Origin: a virus | DNA: 31,722 bases | Strand: one strand, 5' to 3' | IMG/VR virus record: IMGVR_UViG_3300025154_000299 | Span: 1-31,722 of that record | Part shown: piece after piece, positions 16,950 to 24,341 of the stretch | How positions within the stretch are numbered: position 1 is the stretch's first letter | Layout of the letters: each line of letters opens with the position of its first letter | Made by a program: the position numbers and the translations under genes | Notes under the pieces: generated by a model | What the model was told of the DNA's origin: nothing | The model's input: the letters and a program-made list of their open reading frames with translations, nothing else | Databases searched by the model: none

Positions 16950-17675
16950 TTAGGATTTATTATTTAATTCTACTAAAGGAATATCTTCTATGTATGAAAA
17001 CTTCCAACCTTTATGTGTTTTTCTTCTATTATTTAAACAATTATTAATAGAATTATTATCTAAATTATATTTTCTTGCAAATTCTATTATTACATTTGAT
17101 ATTTCTTTATAATCATCTATTATTCTAGTTGCTTCAAAATATTTTACAGTTCTAATAGAGCGTGTATTATTATTTTCTATAAATGTAACCCATTTACAAG
17201 TTTCTGGACTATAACATTTATTTTCTACATCTGAAAGAATATCTTTGTCTAAATTTAATTCTTTATTTTTAACTTTTTCTTCATTATATCCTTCTAATTT
17301 AACTACATCTTTAATATAATTTTCAAAACAATGCCAGTCATCACATACATAAATACCATTATTACCATAATATTTATAACTTTTATCTACTTCACTATAA
17401 CATCTAGAAATCATAGCTCTCCACCTATTATAGAGAAAATGTCTACGTGATGCGTTCCCAAGACAACCTATTCCTGCAATATGTTTATAAAATGGGTCTC
17501 TTATTGCACCTGTTTTTATACTAGAAGGACATGTAGTAGTTTCATAATTTGTATTTATAAATTTAACTATATATTTTCTTTCTCCATTTTCCCAATGTTC
17601 ATTTAAAATATTTATTATTTCATATTTTCCCCATTTAAATTCAAAAGTGTCTCCTAATTTTAATTTTTTAATCAT
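16950..17675 (-). CDS. HNH/AP2-type phage homing endonuclease
   Basis: A 241-residue free-standing endonuclease just downstream of the UvrD gene, with AAAGGAG 7 bases before ATG 17675. The central region (about 95-140) has the typical pattern of phage HNH endonucleases with AP2-like DNA-binding parts: LYNRWRAMISRCYS, YKYYGNNGIYVCDDWHCFEN and YIKDV. The last 60 residues look like a NUMOD1-type helix-turn-helix (IIEFARKYNLDNNSINNCLN, then KTHKGWKFSYI). The N terminus is beta-rich and may contact DNA. It is expected to cut near the UvrD 3' region in phages that lack it. The nuclease assignment is from pattern, as a full HNH triad is not obvious. Confidence 0.7.
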   Translation of the reverse strand: MIKKLKLGDTFEFKWGKYEIINILNEHWENGERKYIVKFINTNYETTTCPSSIKTGAIRDPFYKHIAGIGCLGNASRRHFLYNRWRAMISRCYSEVDKSYKYYGNNGIYVCDDWHCFENYIKDVVKLEGYNEEKVKNKELNLDKDILSDVENKCYSPETCKWVTFIENNNTRSIRTVKYFEATRIIDDYKEISNVIIEFARKYNLDNNSINNCLNNRRKTHKGWKFSYIEDIPLVELNNKS

Positions 17676-17702
17676 ATATTATCTCCTTTATCAAATTATT
17701 TT

Positions 17703-20700
17703 TTATTCATCCTCATCAAAATCATCATTATCTTCAATCATTCTTTCTCTTATATACTCCTTTTCAAAAATGTCGAATATAAATTTACTTATTCCCATCT
17801 GTCTATTACCATAAAACATAGTAGAACTGATAAACAACTCTTTTTCGGCTCTGGTCATACCCACATAAAATAATCTTCGCTCTTCTGCTTCATTGTCTGA
17901 CTTAGAGTGAGGGAGAAGTCCATCATTAACTCCTGGTAAGAATACAATCTTAAATTCTAAACCTTTACTTTTATGACAGGTCATTACCTTAACCTTTTCA
18001 ACAACATCTGAATCTTTAGAAAATCCTAATAAATTATCTACTTCTTCAAGAAAAGTATCAATACTATTATATTTATTTGCCAAATTAACTAAAATATTCA
18101 AATTATCAATTTTTTCACTTCTAATATTACTCTCAGAATCTTCTTTTAATATGTATTTATCATAATCTAAATCTTTTCTAATAATATTAATCAAATCTCC
18201 AACTTTAGATTTCTTTTTATTTTTAATCTTTAGAATAATATTCTGTATCTCACTAATACCATTTTTATATCTCCATTCATTACTTCTAGGGAAGGACAAC
18301 ATACTAACAAATAATGATTTATCATATTTACTTGCATATGTATTTACTTCATTCAAGAATACTGAACCTAAATATCTATTAGGTGAATTATATATTTGTT
18401 TAAATGCATCATCATTATTTATGTTTTTGACTAATCTAAGATAGGACACCATATCATTAATTTCCTTAATTTCAAAAAAAGTTGTTCCTCCGACAATCTG
18501 ATAAGGTATATTATTCTTATATAGACTTCTTTCAATTGCTTGTATTTGAAAATTTGTTCTTGTTAAAATAGCAAAATCAGAATAATTATTACCTAATTTA
18601 CTCATTTCAATTATCTTACTAGAAATATAATTTGCTTCTTCTATCTCATCTGTGAAACATGAAAACTCAGGAGATTTATACTTTGGTTTATATGCAACAG
18701 ATTCATAATAATATTTGTGAGTAGTTTCTTTTGTATTCTTAACTAACTTATTAGATAATTCAACAATATCTTGAGAACTCCTATAATTAATATTAAGAGG
18801 GATGATAGTTGTATCTATCCAATCCTTATGAAAATCAATAAGATAGTTATTGTTTGCTAAATTCCATTCATAGATACAATTATGTACGACAATACCATTT
18901 GCTATATAGTTTCTATAATAATCTACATTAATATCATAAACTAATCCTTTATAATCATAAATTTCTACTAATTCAATTTCATCATCTACAATACCATCAT
19001 CAGTTTCTATAGGTATTGTCATTCCCCTTCTTGCATAAGACATAGGAGTAAATTCATAAAGTATATCAGTTATTTTTGCATTTAAAGCAACTTTAACATC
19101 TACATTATTATTTATACATTCATTTTCTATATTATTAATTAATTGAAATAAATAATCATAATTAAAATTATTTTTTGTTGCCCTAAAATATTCATAACCA
19201 TTCATATTCCTTTTAAAATTAAATTTAATAAATTTTTCAACACAATGTTTATAATCATCATTAGAAGTATCTATTGAAATACCATGTCTATGTATATACT
19301 TATTATTTATATCATGACTATTAATATAATTACATTTTCCAACTGTACTATGTTCAAACATAGTAAAATTAATTCTATTATTTTTAACTCCTCCACCTGC
19401 TTTTGGTTTATGATAAGGTATATCTTCAAATAATAATTTATCTTCCATTAATTTTTTAACATTATTTCTTGTGTTAATATTTTCAAATAATCTATCTATA
19501 ATATTTTGATTCATACCTTCTCTTGCAATAAATAAATTTGTGGGAATTCCATACAAATAAGAATAATACAATTCATAATATTTTGTATCTTCCAAATTAT
19601 CACATTCTTCTAATATCCATATTGCATCTCCATATTCTTGATTTAATCTTCCTTCATAACCATTAATTCTTTTACCATTTCCACTCCTAGCAGAAGATGT
19701 AATACCAATTCTATATCCATATTCTTTTTTATACATTAAATAAACATAATATAATCCTTCTTTTGCAAATTGTTTTGTAAAAATACAATGATTAGGTGTA
19801 CCTTCTAATATATTTCCACTTTTAGTTATTATTTTTACAATTTTACCTTCATAATATTTATTTAATACACTTGATACTTGAGTTTCAATTTTTCCCCCTC
19901 TACCATACGCAACAATTATATTATCATTTTGATTAATGTCTTTAATTTCTTTATTTCCATCAGATGTAGATATTAATGTATTAGGAAGTAAACATTGCAA
20001 TGGATCACCAACTACAAAGACATTATTATATTTTTTACCCAACAATCTTAATATCTCATATGATGCTACACTACTGTCTTGGTGCTCATCAATAGATATA
20101 AACCTATATCTATCTTGATATTTTTCTCTTGTCGAATCATTATTTGCTAACAATTTATATGTATAAAGTAACATATCATCAAAATCCATTGCTTTTTCAT
20201 CTTTCTTAATTTCTTCATATCTTTGATATATGTATTGCATTATATTAATACTATAAGGCATATACTTAGTTTCTAGTAATTCATCATTACAATCTAATAA
20301 ATTGTTTTTCTGACAAGAGATAAACTTAAGAATGTCATTAGTATCTACATTTTTCTCATTGCTTTCCATTTTAAGAGTTTTAACAACTATATTATTTATA
20401 AACTGTTTCTGTTGCCATACTTTAATTTTGTTATGAAAATAATTATAGCTACATTCTCTGAGAATTTTATTTCCTAATGCATGGAAAGTTTCAATAGTGA
20501 TCTTACTTGATTTATCACCAATTAATTTTAATAATCTTTCTTGCATATTTTCTCTTGCTTTAACACTGAAGGTAATAGCAAGAATATTTTCTGGTTTTAC
20601 ATTATGTACATTGATAAGATTTACTATTCTATTTGTTAGAACGGATGTCTTTCCGCTTCCAGCTGAAGAGAGTACACAGCAATTACCTTCATAATGGTTG

Positions 20701-20732
20701 ATTGCTTTTAATTGATTTTCATTAAAATTCAA
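17703..20732 (-). CDS. UvrD/PcrA-type superfamily 1 DNA helicase, interrupted by an intein
   Basis: The 1009-residue precursor starts at TTG 20732, 9 bases after AAGGAG. Without the intein the helicase has 637 residues, close to the usual UvrD/PcrA length. All core motifs are present: I (SSAGSGKTS, 22-30), Ia (ITFSVKARENM), Ib (ETFHALGNKI), II (FISIDEHQDSS), III (VVGDPLQ, then CIYEW after splicing), IV (NYRSSQDIVELSN), V (VMTCHKSKGLEF) and VI (RRLFYVGMTRAEKEL). It is a 3'-5' DNA translocase that would act in phage replication, repair or recombination. The intein sits in motif III, so the precursor should be inactive until splicing. Homing endonuclease genes flank it on both sides. Confidence 0.93.
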   Translation of the reverse strand: MNFNENQLKAINHYEGNCCVLSSAGSGKTSVLTNRIVNLINVHNVKPENILAITFSVKARENMQERLLKLIGDKSSKITIETFHALGNKILRECSYNYFHNKIKVWQQKQFINNIVVKTLKMESNEKNVDTNDILKFISCQKNNLLDCNDELLETKYMPYSINIMQYIYQRYEEIKKDEKAMDFDDMLLYTYKLLANNDSTREKYQDRYRFISIDEHQDSSVASYEILRLLGKKYNNVFVVGDPLQCLLPNTLISTSDGNKEIKDINQNDNIIVAYGRGGKIETQVSSVLNKYYEGKIVKIITKSGNILEGTPNHCIFTKQFAKEGLYYVYLMYKKEYGYRIGITSSARSGNGKRINGYEGRLNQEYGDAIWILEECDNLEDTKYYELYYSYLYGIPTNLFIAREGMNQNIIDRLFENINTRNNVKKLMEDKLLFEDIPYHKPKAGGGVKNNRINFTMFEHSTVGKCNYINSHDINNKYIHRHGISIDTSNDDYKHCVEKFIKFNFKRNMNGYEYFRATKNNFNYDYLFQLINNIENECINNNVDVKVALNAKITDILYEFTPMSYARRGMTIPIETDDGIVDDEIELVEIYDYKGLVYDINVDYYRNYIANGIVVHNCIYEWNLANNNYLIDFHKDWIDTTIIPLNINYRSSQDIVELSNKLVKNTKETTHKYYYESVAYKPKYKSPEFSCFTDEIEEANYISSKIIEMSKLGNNYSDFAILTRTNFQIQAIERSLYKNNIPYQIVGGTTFFEIKEINDMVSYLRLVKNINNDDAFKQIYNSPNRYLGSVFLNEVNTYASKYDKSLFVSMLSFPRSNEWRYKNGISEIQNIILKIKNKKKSKVGDLINIIRKDLDYDKYILKEDSESNIRSEKIDNLNILVNLANKYNSIDTFLEEVDNLLGFSKDSDVVEKVKVMTCHKSKGLEFKIVFLPGVNDGLLPHSKSDNEAEERRLFYVGMTRAEKELFISSTMFYGNRQMGISKFIFDIFEKEYIRERMIEDNDDFDEDE
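18879..19994 (-). mobile_element. Intein of 372 residues with an internal GIY-YIG-like domain
   Basis: The element covers residues 247-618 of the helicase precursor. It begins at Cys247 (CLLPNTLISTSDG, splicing block A), has a TxxH-type block B (GTPNHCIFT), and ends with GLVYDINVDYYRNY then ANGIVVHN, with Asn618 followed by Cys619 as the +1 nucleophile. The ends are therefore those of an active class 1 intein. The insert is not LAGLIDADG: residues 327-400 read LYYVYLMYKKEYGYRIGITS, an Arg in GRLNQEYG, Glu in YYELYYSYLYG and Asn in PTNLF, the order of GIY-YIG catalytic residues. Residues 450-560 are a further domain I do not recognise. Confidence 0.85.
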
Positions 20733-20754
20733 TATTATTTTCTCCTTTTTATTA

Positions 20755-21390
20755 TTATATTTTAATTTTATTCTTAAAGTTTAACATATAATCTTCATCA
20801 AAATCAACAATAAGTTTGTATCTATATTGCTTTCTTTTTATTCTCTTTCTTTTATTATTAATAGTATATCCTAATTTACCAATCATGAAATTAATAACCC
20901 TATTAAACTTTGGCAAATCAATCAACTGACATTCAATAGCCTTTTTAAATATTTCTTCTTTATCTTCTTTTTTGAAAATTTTATATTTTTCAATATCTTT
21001 ATCATTGCTATTTAAATTGTCTGGCAATAACCATTTATTATTAATATATTCAATAAAAATATCTGGTTGAGAATGTTTTTCCTTTTCTAAAGCATTAGAA
21101 AGATTGTAATTATTAGTAAAATCAAGTTTATCTAAATATTCTTGTTCTTTTAATATTAAGTTTGATTTTCCTTCTAAAGTATCCAATATGTTAAAATTAA
21201 ATGCAGATAAACCATATATATTGAAATCATCTTGAAGTTTTGAATTATGATGATTACCTTTTAAAAGATTATTCATGTGATTATACCATCTAAATGAAAT
21301 ATTAACACTATGACCTATGTAAACTTTACCATTTATATTATTAATGATTTGATATATTCCTGATATTTTACTATTTATAATTTTACTCAA
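20755..21390 (-). CDS. GIY-YIG homing endonuclease with a helicase-derived C-terminal domain
   Basis: A 211-residue protein starting at TTG 21390, 12 bases after AAAGGAG. Residues 10-95 are a GIY-YIG nuclease: SGIYQIINNINGKVYIG, the catalytic Arg region SFRWYNHMNNL, the segment HHNSKLQDDFNIYG, and Glu in LKEQEYLDKL. Residues 110-211 (from NNKWLLP to VDFDED) are clearly related to the last 100 residues of the adjacent superfamily 2 helicase, with shared WLLP, KYKI, KKEDK and LGY blocks. The gene lies between the UvrD and superfamily 2 helicase genes. The shared tail may be a DNA-binding domain or a captured 3' end of the target gene. Confidence 0.88.
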   Translation of the reverse strand: MSKIINSKISGIYQIINNINGKVYIGHSVNISFRWYNHMNNLLKGNHHNSKLQDDFNIYGLSAFNFNILDTLEGKSNLILKEQEYLDKLDFTNNYNLSNALEKEKHSQPDIFIEYINNKWLLPDNLNSNDKDIEKYKIFKKEDKEEIFKKAIECQLIDLPKFNRVINFMIGKLGYTINNKRKRIKRKQYRYKLIVDFDEDYMLNFKNKIKI

Positions 21391-21412
21391 TATTATCTAT
21401 TTCTCCTTTATA

Positions 21413-22414
21413 TTATATTTCCATTGTAATTGATTGATAAGTAACTTTATCTTCATCAAATTCTATTACAAGTTTATATGTATACTTCTTCTTTCTAATC
21501 ATCATTCTATTACTTTCAATGTTATATCCTAAACTATTCTCCATTAAATCTACTACTTTATTAAATGTAATTTTTGATGCACATAGATTTAATAATTTAC
21601 AATCTATAACCATTTTTATAATATCATCTTTATCTTCTTTTTTATAAATCTTATATTTATCTAACTGTTCTTTTTCAGTTACTCCGTTGGGCAATAACCA
21701 TTTAGAATTAATAAAATTTATAAATTTCTTTTCTTGTGAACCTAAAATAAATTTAATTGTCTTATAAATATCATGTTTAATTAAATGTGAAATACTATCA
21801 AACCATGATGTACTATTTTTATTTCTCATAAAATCCTTATATGCACTTCTACATTTACTTAAATATGAATCTGTGTCATAATTATCACTACGAATATATG
21901 TATGAGCAACAATTAAGTTATCAATATTAAATCTACATCTACCCATAAATTGTGTAATATGCAATTCATCTGTAAAACAACATATTACATTTCTAACTCC
22001 ACATTCTTCTCTTAAATTAACTCCTTCTCTTAATGTACTTGTGGTTATTAAAACATCTAAATTTTTCTCTATATTATCTTCATCAATAAATGTATCAGGC
22101 AAACTTTCATTATCAACTATGTAATCACGTAAATTAGACATTTCTTCAGTGAAATATTTTTTATTACTTTTACTAACTAATATACATGAATTAGGTATTT
22201 TACTTTTTAATTTAATGCAATCATCTACTGAATAGCACATTATTATTGTTCTACCTTCTACTTGATTGGTCGTTATTATATATGGGATAGTATCAAAATC
22301 AGTACAATGCAATTGTTTTGTTTTATAATTAATTAATACTTCTGAGTTAATTTGCTTCACAGTTACACCCCATTCTTTTTGATAATAAAATATAATATTG
22401 GGTGTTGCTGTCAT
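21413..22414 (-). CDS. Superfamily 2 helicase, C-terminal part (separated from its N-terminal part by a +1 frame change)
   Basis: This frame begins in the middle of a helicase: its first residues MTATPN are helicase motif III. It continues through RTIIMCYSVDDC (motif IV region), TTSTLREGVNLREE (motif V) and ITQFMGRCRF (motif VI), so it carries the second RecA-like domain. The last 100 residues (SKWLLPNG to IEFDED) match the tail of the GIY-YIG protein at 20755. No ribosome binding site precedes ATG 22414, which fits a broken or frameshifted gene better than an independent one. The complete protein would be about 500 residues. It may act in replication initiation or recombination. Confidence 0.8.
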   Translation of the reverse strand: MTATPNIIFYYQKEWGVTVKQINSEVLINYKTKQLHCTDFDTIPYIITTNQVEGRTIIMCYSVDDCIKLKSKIPNSCILVSKSNKKYFTEEMSNLRDYIVDNESLPDTFIDEDNIEKNLDVLITTSTLREGVNLREECGVRNVICCFTDELHITQFMGRCRFNIDNLIVAHTYIRSDNYDTDSYLSKCRSAYKDFMRNKNSTSWFDSISHLIKHDIYKTIKFILGSQEKKFINFINSKWLLPNGVTEKEQLDKYKIYKKEDKDDIIKMVIDCKLLNLCASKITFNKVVDLMENSLGYNIESNRMMIRKKKYTYKLVIEFDEDKVTYQSITMEI

Positions 22415-22889
22415 TCCTATTATAATAAAGTATATCTCTTATCCATACTTTTAACATTTCTATATTTTTAATAAATTTATCACTAAATAGGGAATGACAT
22501 TCATCAAAAATTATTAATTTTATTTTATTAAGAGTTTCAAATCCTTCTGTATTATTTGAAACTAATATATTAATAATCTTATCATATGTCATTATTTGAA
22601 TTCCTTTTTTATTTAATATTTTGCTATAATCATTTAATCCATTCCAATGTTTTATAGATATTAAATTATTCATATCATACTTAGAAATTCGTTCTGATTT
22701 AGATTGTTGATCTACTATTAATGATCTAGATGTAACAAATAATATTTCTGAATATTTAACATTAGGAAAATATTTATTTAATTCATTAACTACAAAATAT
22801 GTTTTTCCAGTACCTGTTCCAGAAGATATAATATTGAAATTCTTTTTATCTACTTCCATATTACTAATTATATCTGAAATAAATTTAAT
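22347..22889 (-). CDS. Superfamily 2 helicase, N-terminal part, probable AUU start
   Basis: The frame holds the first RecA-like domain: motif I SSGTGTGKTYFVVNEL, Ia LFVTSRSLIVDQQS, and motif II IIFDECHSLFSD. It then runs out of frame after VWIRDIL and ends in an unrelated tail at 22347. Moving to the +1 frame there gives IIIGMTATPN, the expected motif III, so one base (perhaps an extra T in a TTT run) separates the two halves. AAGGAG lies 9 bases before ATT 22889, and the frame is open from there through ATG 22859, adding a sensible ten-residue N terminus (IKFISDIISN). I therefore prefer AUU initiation. The cause may be mutation, sequencing error or programmed frameshifting. Confidence 0.78.
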   Translation of the reverse strand: MKFISDIISNMEVDKKNFNIISSGTGTGKTYFVVNELNKYFPNVKYSEILFVTSRSLIVDQQSKSERISKYDMNNLISIKHWNGLNDYSKILNKKGIQIMTYDKIINILVSNNTEGFETLNKIKLIIFDECHSLFSDKFIKNIEMLKVWIRDILYYNRNDSNTQYYILLSKRMGCNCEAN

Positions 22890-22917
22890 AAAAAATCACT
22901 CCTTAAAATTTTAATAG

Positions 22918-22966
22918 TGGACAAAAAACGGAAATTCTATTATTAGACAAAGTTAAAAATTGTCCA
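22918..22966 (-). promoter_or_regulatory. Stem in the helicase leader RNA
   Basis: Between the 23-residue ORF and the helicase ribosome binding site, TGGACAA (22918-22924) is complementary to TTGTCCA (22960-22966). No T-run follows on the minus strand. It may be a leader structure controlling helicase translation, but a 7-bp stem with a 35-base loop is weak evidence. Confidence 0.35.
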
Positions 22967-22983
22967 ATATTTATATTTACATT

Positions 22984-23055
22984 TTAAAATAATATAAATA
23001 ATACACCTATAATTTTCACCTCCATTAATAATAAAATTATAAATAATAAAATCAT
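22984..23055 (-). CDS. Very small hydrophobic peptide (23 residues), first ORF after a strong promoter
   Basis: ATG 23055 has AGGAG 6 bases upstream and lies only 18 bases after the -10 box, so the transcript leader is nearly absent. The peptide is MILLFIILLLMEVKIIGVLF plus three residues, almost entirely Ile, Leu, Phe and Val, able to span a membrane. It could be a leader peptide, a membrane microprotein, or chance in AT-rich DNA. The good ribosome binding site and promoter make chance less likely. A second AGGAGG-like site inside it has no long frame after it. Confidence 0.45.
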   Translation of the reverse strand: MILLFIILLLMEVKIIGVLFILF

Positions 23056-23072
23056 ATTCTTCTCCTATCCGT

Positions 23073-23102
23073 ATTATAACACAATATAAATATAATTGTC
23101 AA
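23073..23102 (-). promoter_or_regulatory. Strong sigma-A-type promoter for the superfamily 2 helicase unit
   Basis: Minus strand TTGACA (23097-23102), 18-base spacer, TATAAT (23073-23078) with TGT directly before it as an extended -10. Transcription reads into the small hydrophobic ORF and the helicase. It lies right after the terminator of the upstream GIY-YIG gene. Confidence 0.85.
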
Positions 23103-23130
23103 CAGTAAAATAAAAATAAAAAATAATTTA

Positions 23131-23177
23131 TCCCCTGGATAGGGGAAAGTTATAGGGCGTTTTTTGCCCTATAACTT
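23131..23177 (-). terminator. Tandem hairpins after the GIY-YIG/KilA-C gene
   Basis: The first hairpin on the minus strand is a perfect 12-bp stem (23147-23158 with 23166-23177, core TTATAGGGC) with a 7-base loop. It is followed by a 5-bp TCCCC/GGGGA hairpin (23131-23135 with 23142-23146) and then TTATTTTTTATTTTT. This is an efficient-looking terminator insulating the promoter at 23073-23102. Confidence 0.8.
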
Positions 23178-23202
23178 AGGGGTCGATTACTTCTTATAAT
23201 AA

Positions 23203-24108
23203 TTATTCGATTAAATTATCTTTTATAAATCTATGTGTAAACAAATTGATATTATTTTCTTTTGCATATTTTAAAATTATACTTAATAAATATCTAAATC
23301 CTTTTTGAGATATATAAGTAACATAAGTAGTATTAGTTTTATCTGTATTATTATATACACGTTCCTCAACATTAAATAAGGTATTATCATTTATTAAACA
23401 TTTATTTAGATCATCTAATATATTAATTTCTCTTAAATACGAATACACTTTTCCTTGATGGAATCCATTATCTTTTAGTACAACATATAATCTTTCAAAA
23501 TCATCTTTAAATATATAATTTTTACAATTATTAATGATAAATTTTATATTATAATCATTATATAAATTATTTAATATTTTATTTATGTTCTTCTTTATTT
23601 TATTTTCATTGGATTTATTTCCCGTATCTTTATTTTTATATTGCTCTTTTAATTGAAATTTAACTTTTGGTTTTTGTTCTTCTTTAATAATAAAATTACC
23701 ATTATTTTTATCTATGTTTTTTATTATACTTTTTAATACACTTATTGATTTATAATTAATTTTATCTCCTTCAAAGATAGGTTTTTTACCTTTTAAAATT
23801 AAATCTAAACTATCTTCAATATTATATCCATTATTAATACTATCATATAATTTTATGTATTTACTCTCAAATATGTATGATAAACATTTATGCAATATCA
23901 TATTTTTACCTTCATCAATCTCCTCAATTACTTCAAACATAAAATTACTTTTTCCATACTCATTATAATCATTTTGCAATTTAAAAGAGTGGTGAGTACC
24001 ATTTTCTAAATCTAACTTATGTTCATCCCATCTTCTTTCAATGTCCAATGATTCACCAATATAAACTTTACCATTAATTTTGTTAACTATTTTATAAATT
24101 CCTACCAA
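23203..24108 (-). CDS. GIY-YIG endonuclease fused to a KilA-C-like domain
   Basis: I chose TTG 24108, 9 bases after AAGGAGG, giving 301 residues; the longer frame to 24219 crosses the promoter at 24188-24216. Residues 2-90 are a GIY-YIG nuclease (VGIYKIVNKINGKVYIG, ERRWDEH, HHSFKLQNDYNEYG), a paralogue of the protein at 20755. A lysine/asparagine-rich linker (about 130-185) joins a C-terminal domain resembling KilA-C of phage antirepressors: RLYVVLKDNGFHQGKVYSYL, TLFNVEERVYN, then YVTYISQKGFRYLLSIILKY. GIY-YIG/KilA-C fusions might be homing enzymes or regulators with a lost or retained nuclease. A second AAGGAGG at 24175-24181 could start a longer form at a non-AUG codon. Confidence 0.8.
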   Translation of the reverse strand: MVGIYKIVNKINGKVYIGESLDIERRWDEHKLDLENGTHHSFKLQNDYNEYGKSNFMFEVIEEIDEGKNMILHKCLSYIFESKYIKLYDSINNGYNIEDSLDLILKGKKPIFEGDKINYKSISVLKSIIKNIDKNNGNFIIKEEQKPKVKFQLKEQYKNKDTGNKSNENKIKKNINKILNNLYNDYNIKFIINNCKNYIFKDDFERLYVVLKDNGFHQGKVYSYLREINILDDLNKCLINDNTLFNVEERVYNNTDKTNTTYVTYISQKGFRYLLSIILKYAKENNINLFTHRFIKDNLIE

Positions 24109-24187
24109 TAAAATTATCCTCCTTAATATTATATTTTTAATCTGTACGACCACACACTTAAATTTTATTAGTTTCCTCCTTAACTGT

Positions 24188-24216
24188 ATTATACAATATT
24201 CAAATCCATAAGTCAA
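24188..24216 (-). promoter_or_regulatory. Sigma-A-type promoter for the GIY-YIG/KilA-C gene
   Basis: Minus strand TTGACT (24211-24216), 17-base spacer, TATAAT (24188-24193). The start of the GIY-YIG gene lies about 80 bases downstream. Confidence 0.75.
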
Positions 24217-24280
24217 CACAATTATATTTATATTTTGTAAAAATATTTTACTATTATTTAATTTTTATTTATCCATCAAA

Positions 24281-24316
24281 AACAAAAAATACACCACTAA
24301 TAAATAATGATGTATT
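24281..24316 (-). terminator. Intrinsic terminator after the recombinase gene
   Basis: Minus strand AATACATCA (24308-24316) pairs with TGGTGTATT (24288-24296) with one G-T pair, followed by TTTTTGTTTTTG. It begins 26 bases past the recombinase stop. Confidence 0.75.
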
Positions 24317-24341
24317 AATTATTTTATAAATTATCCTTAAC

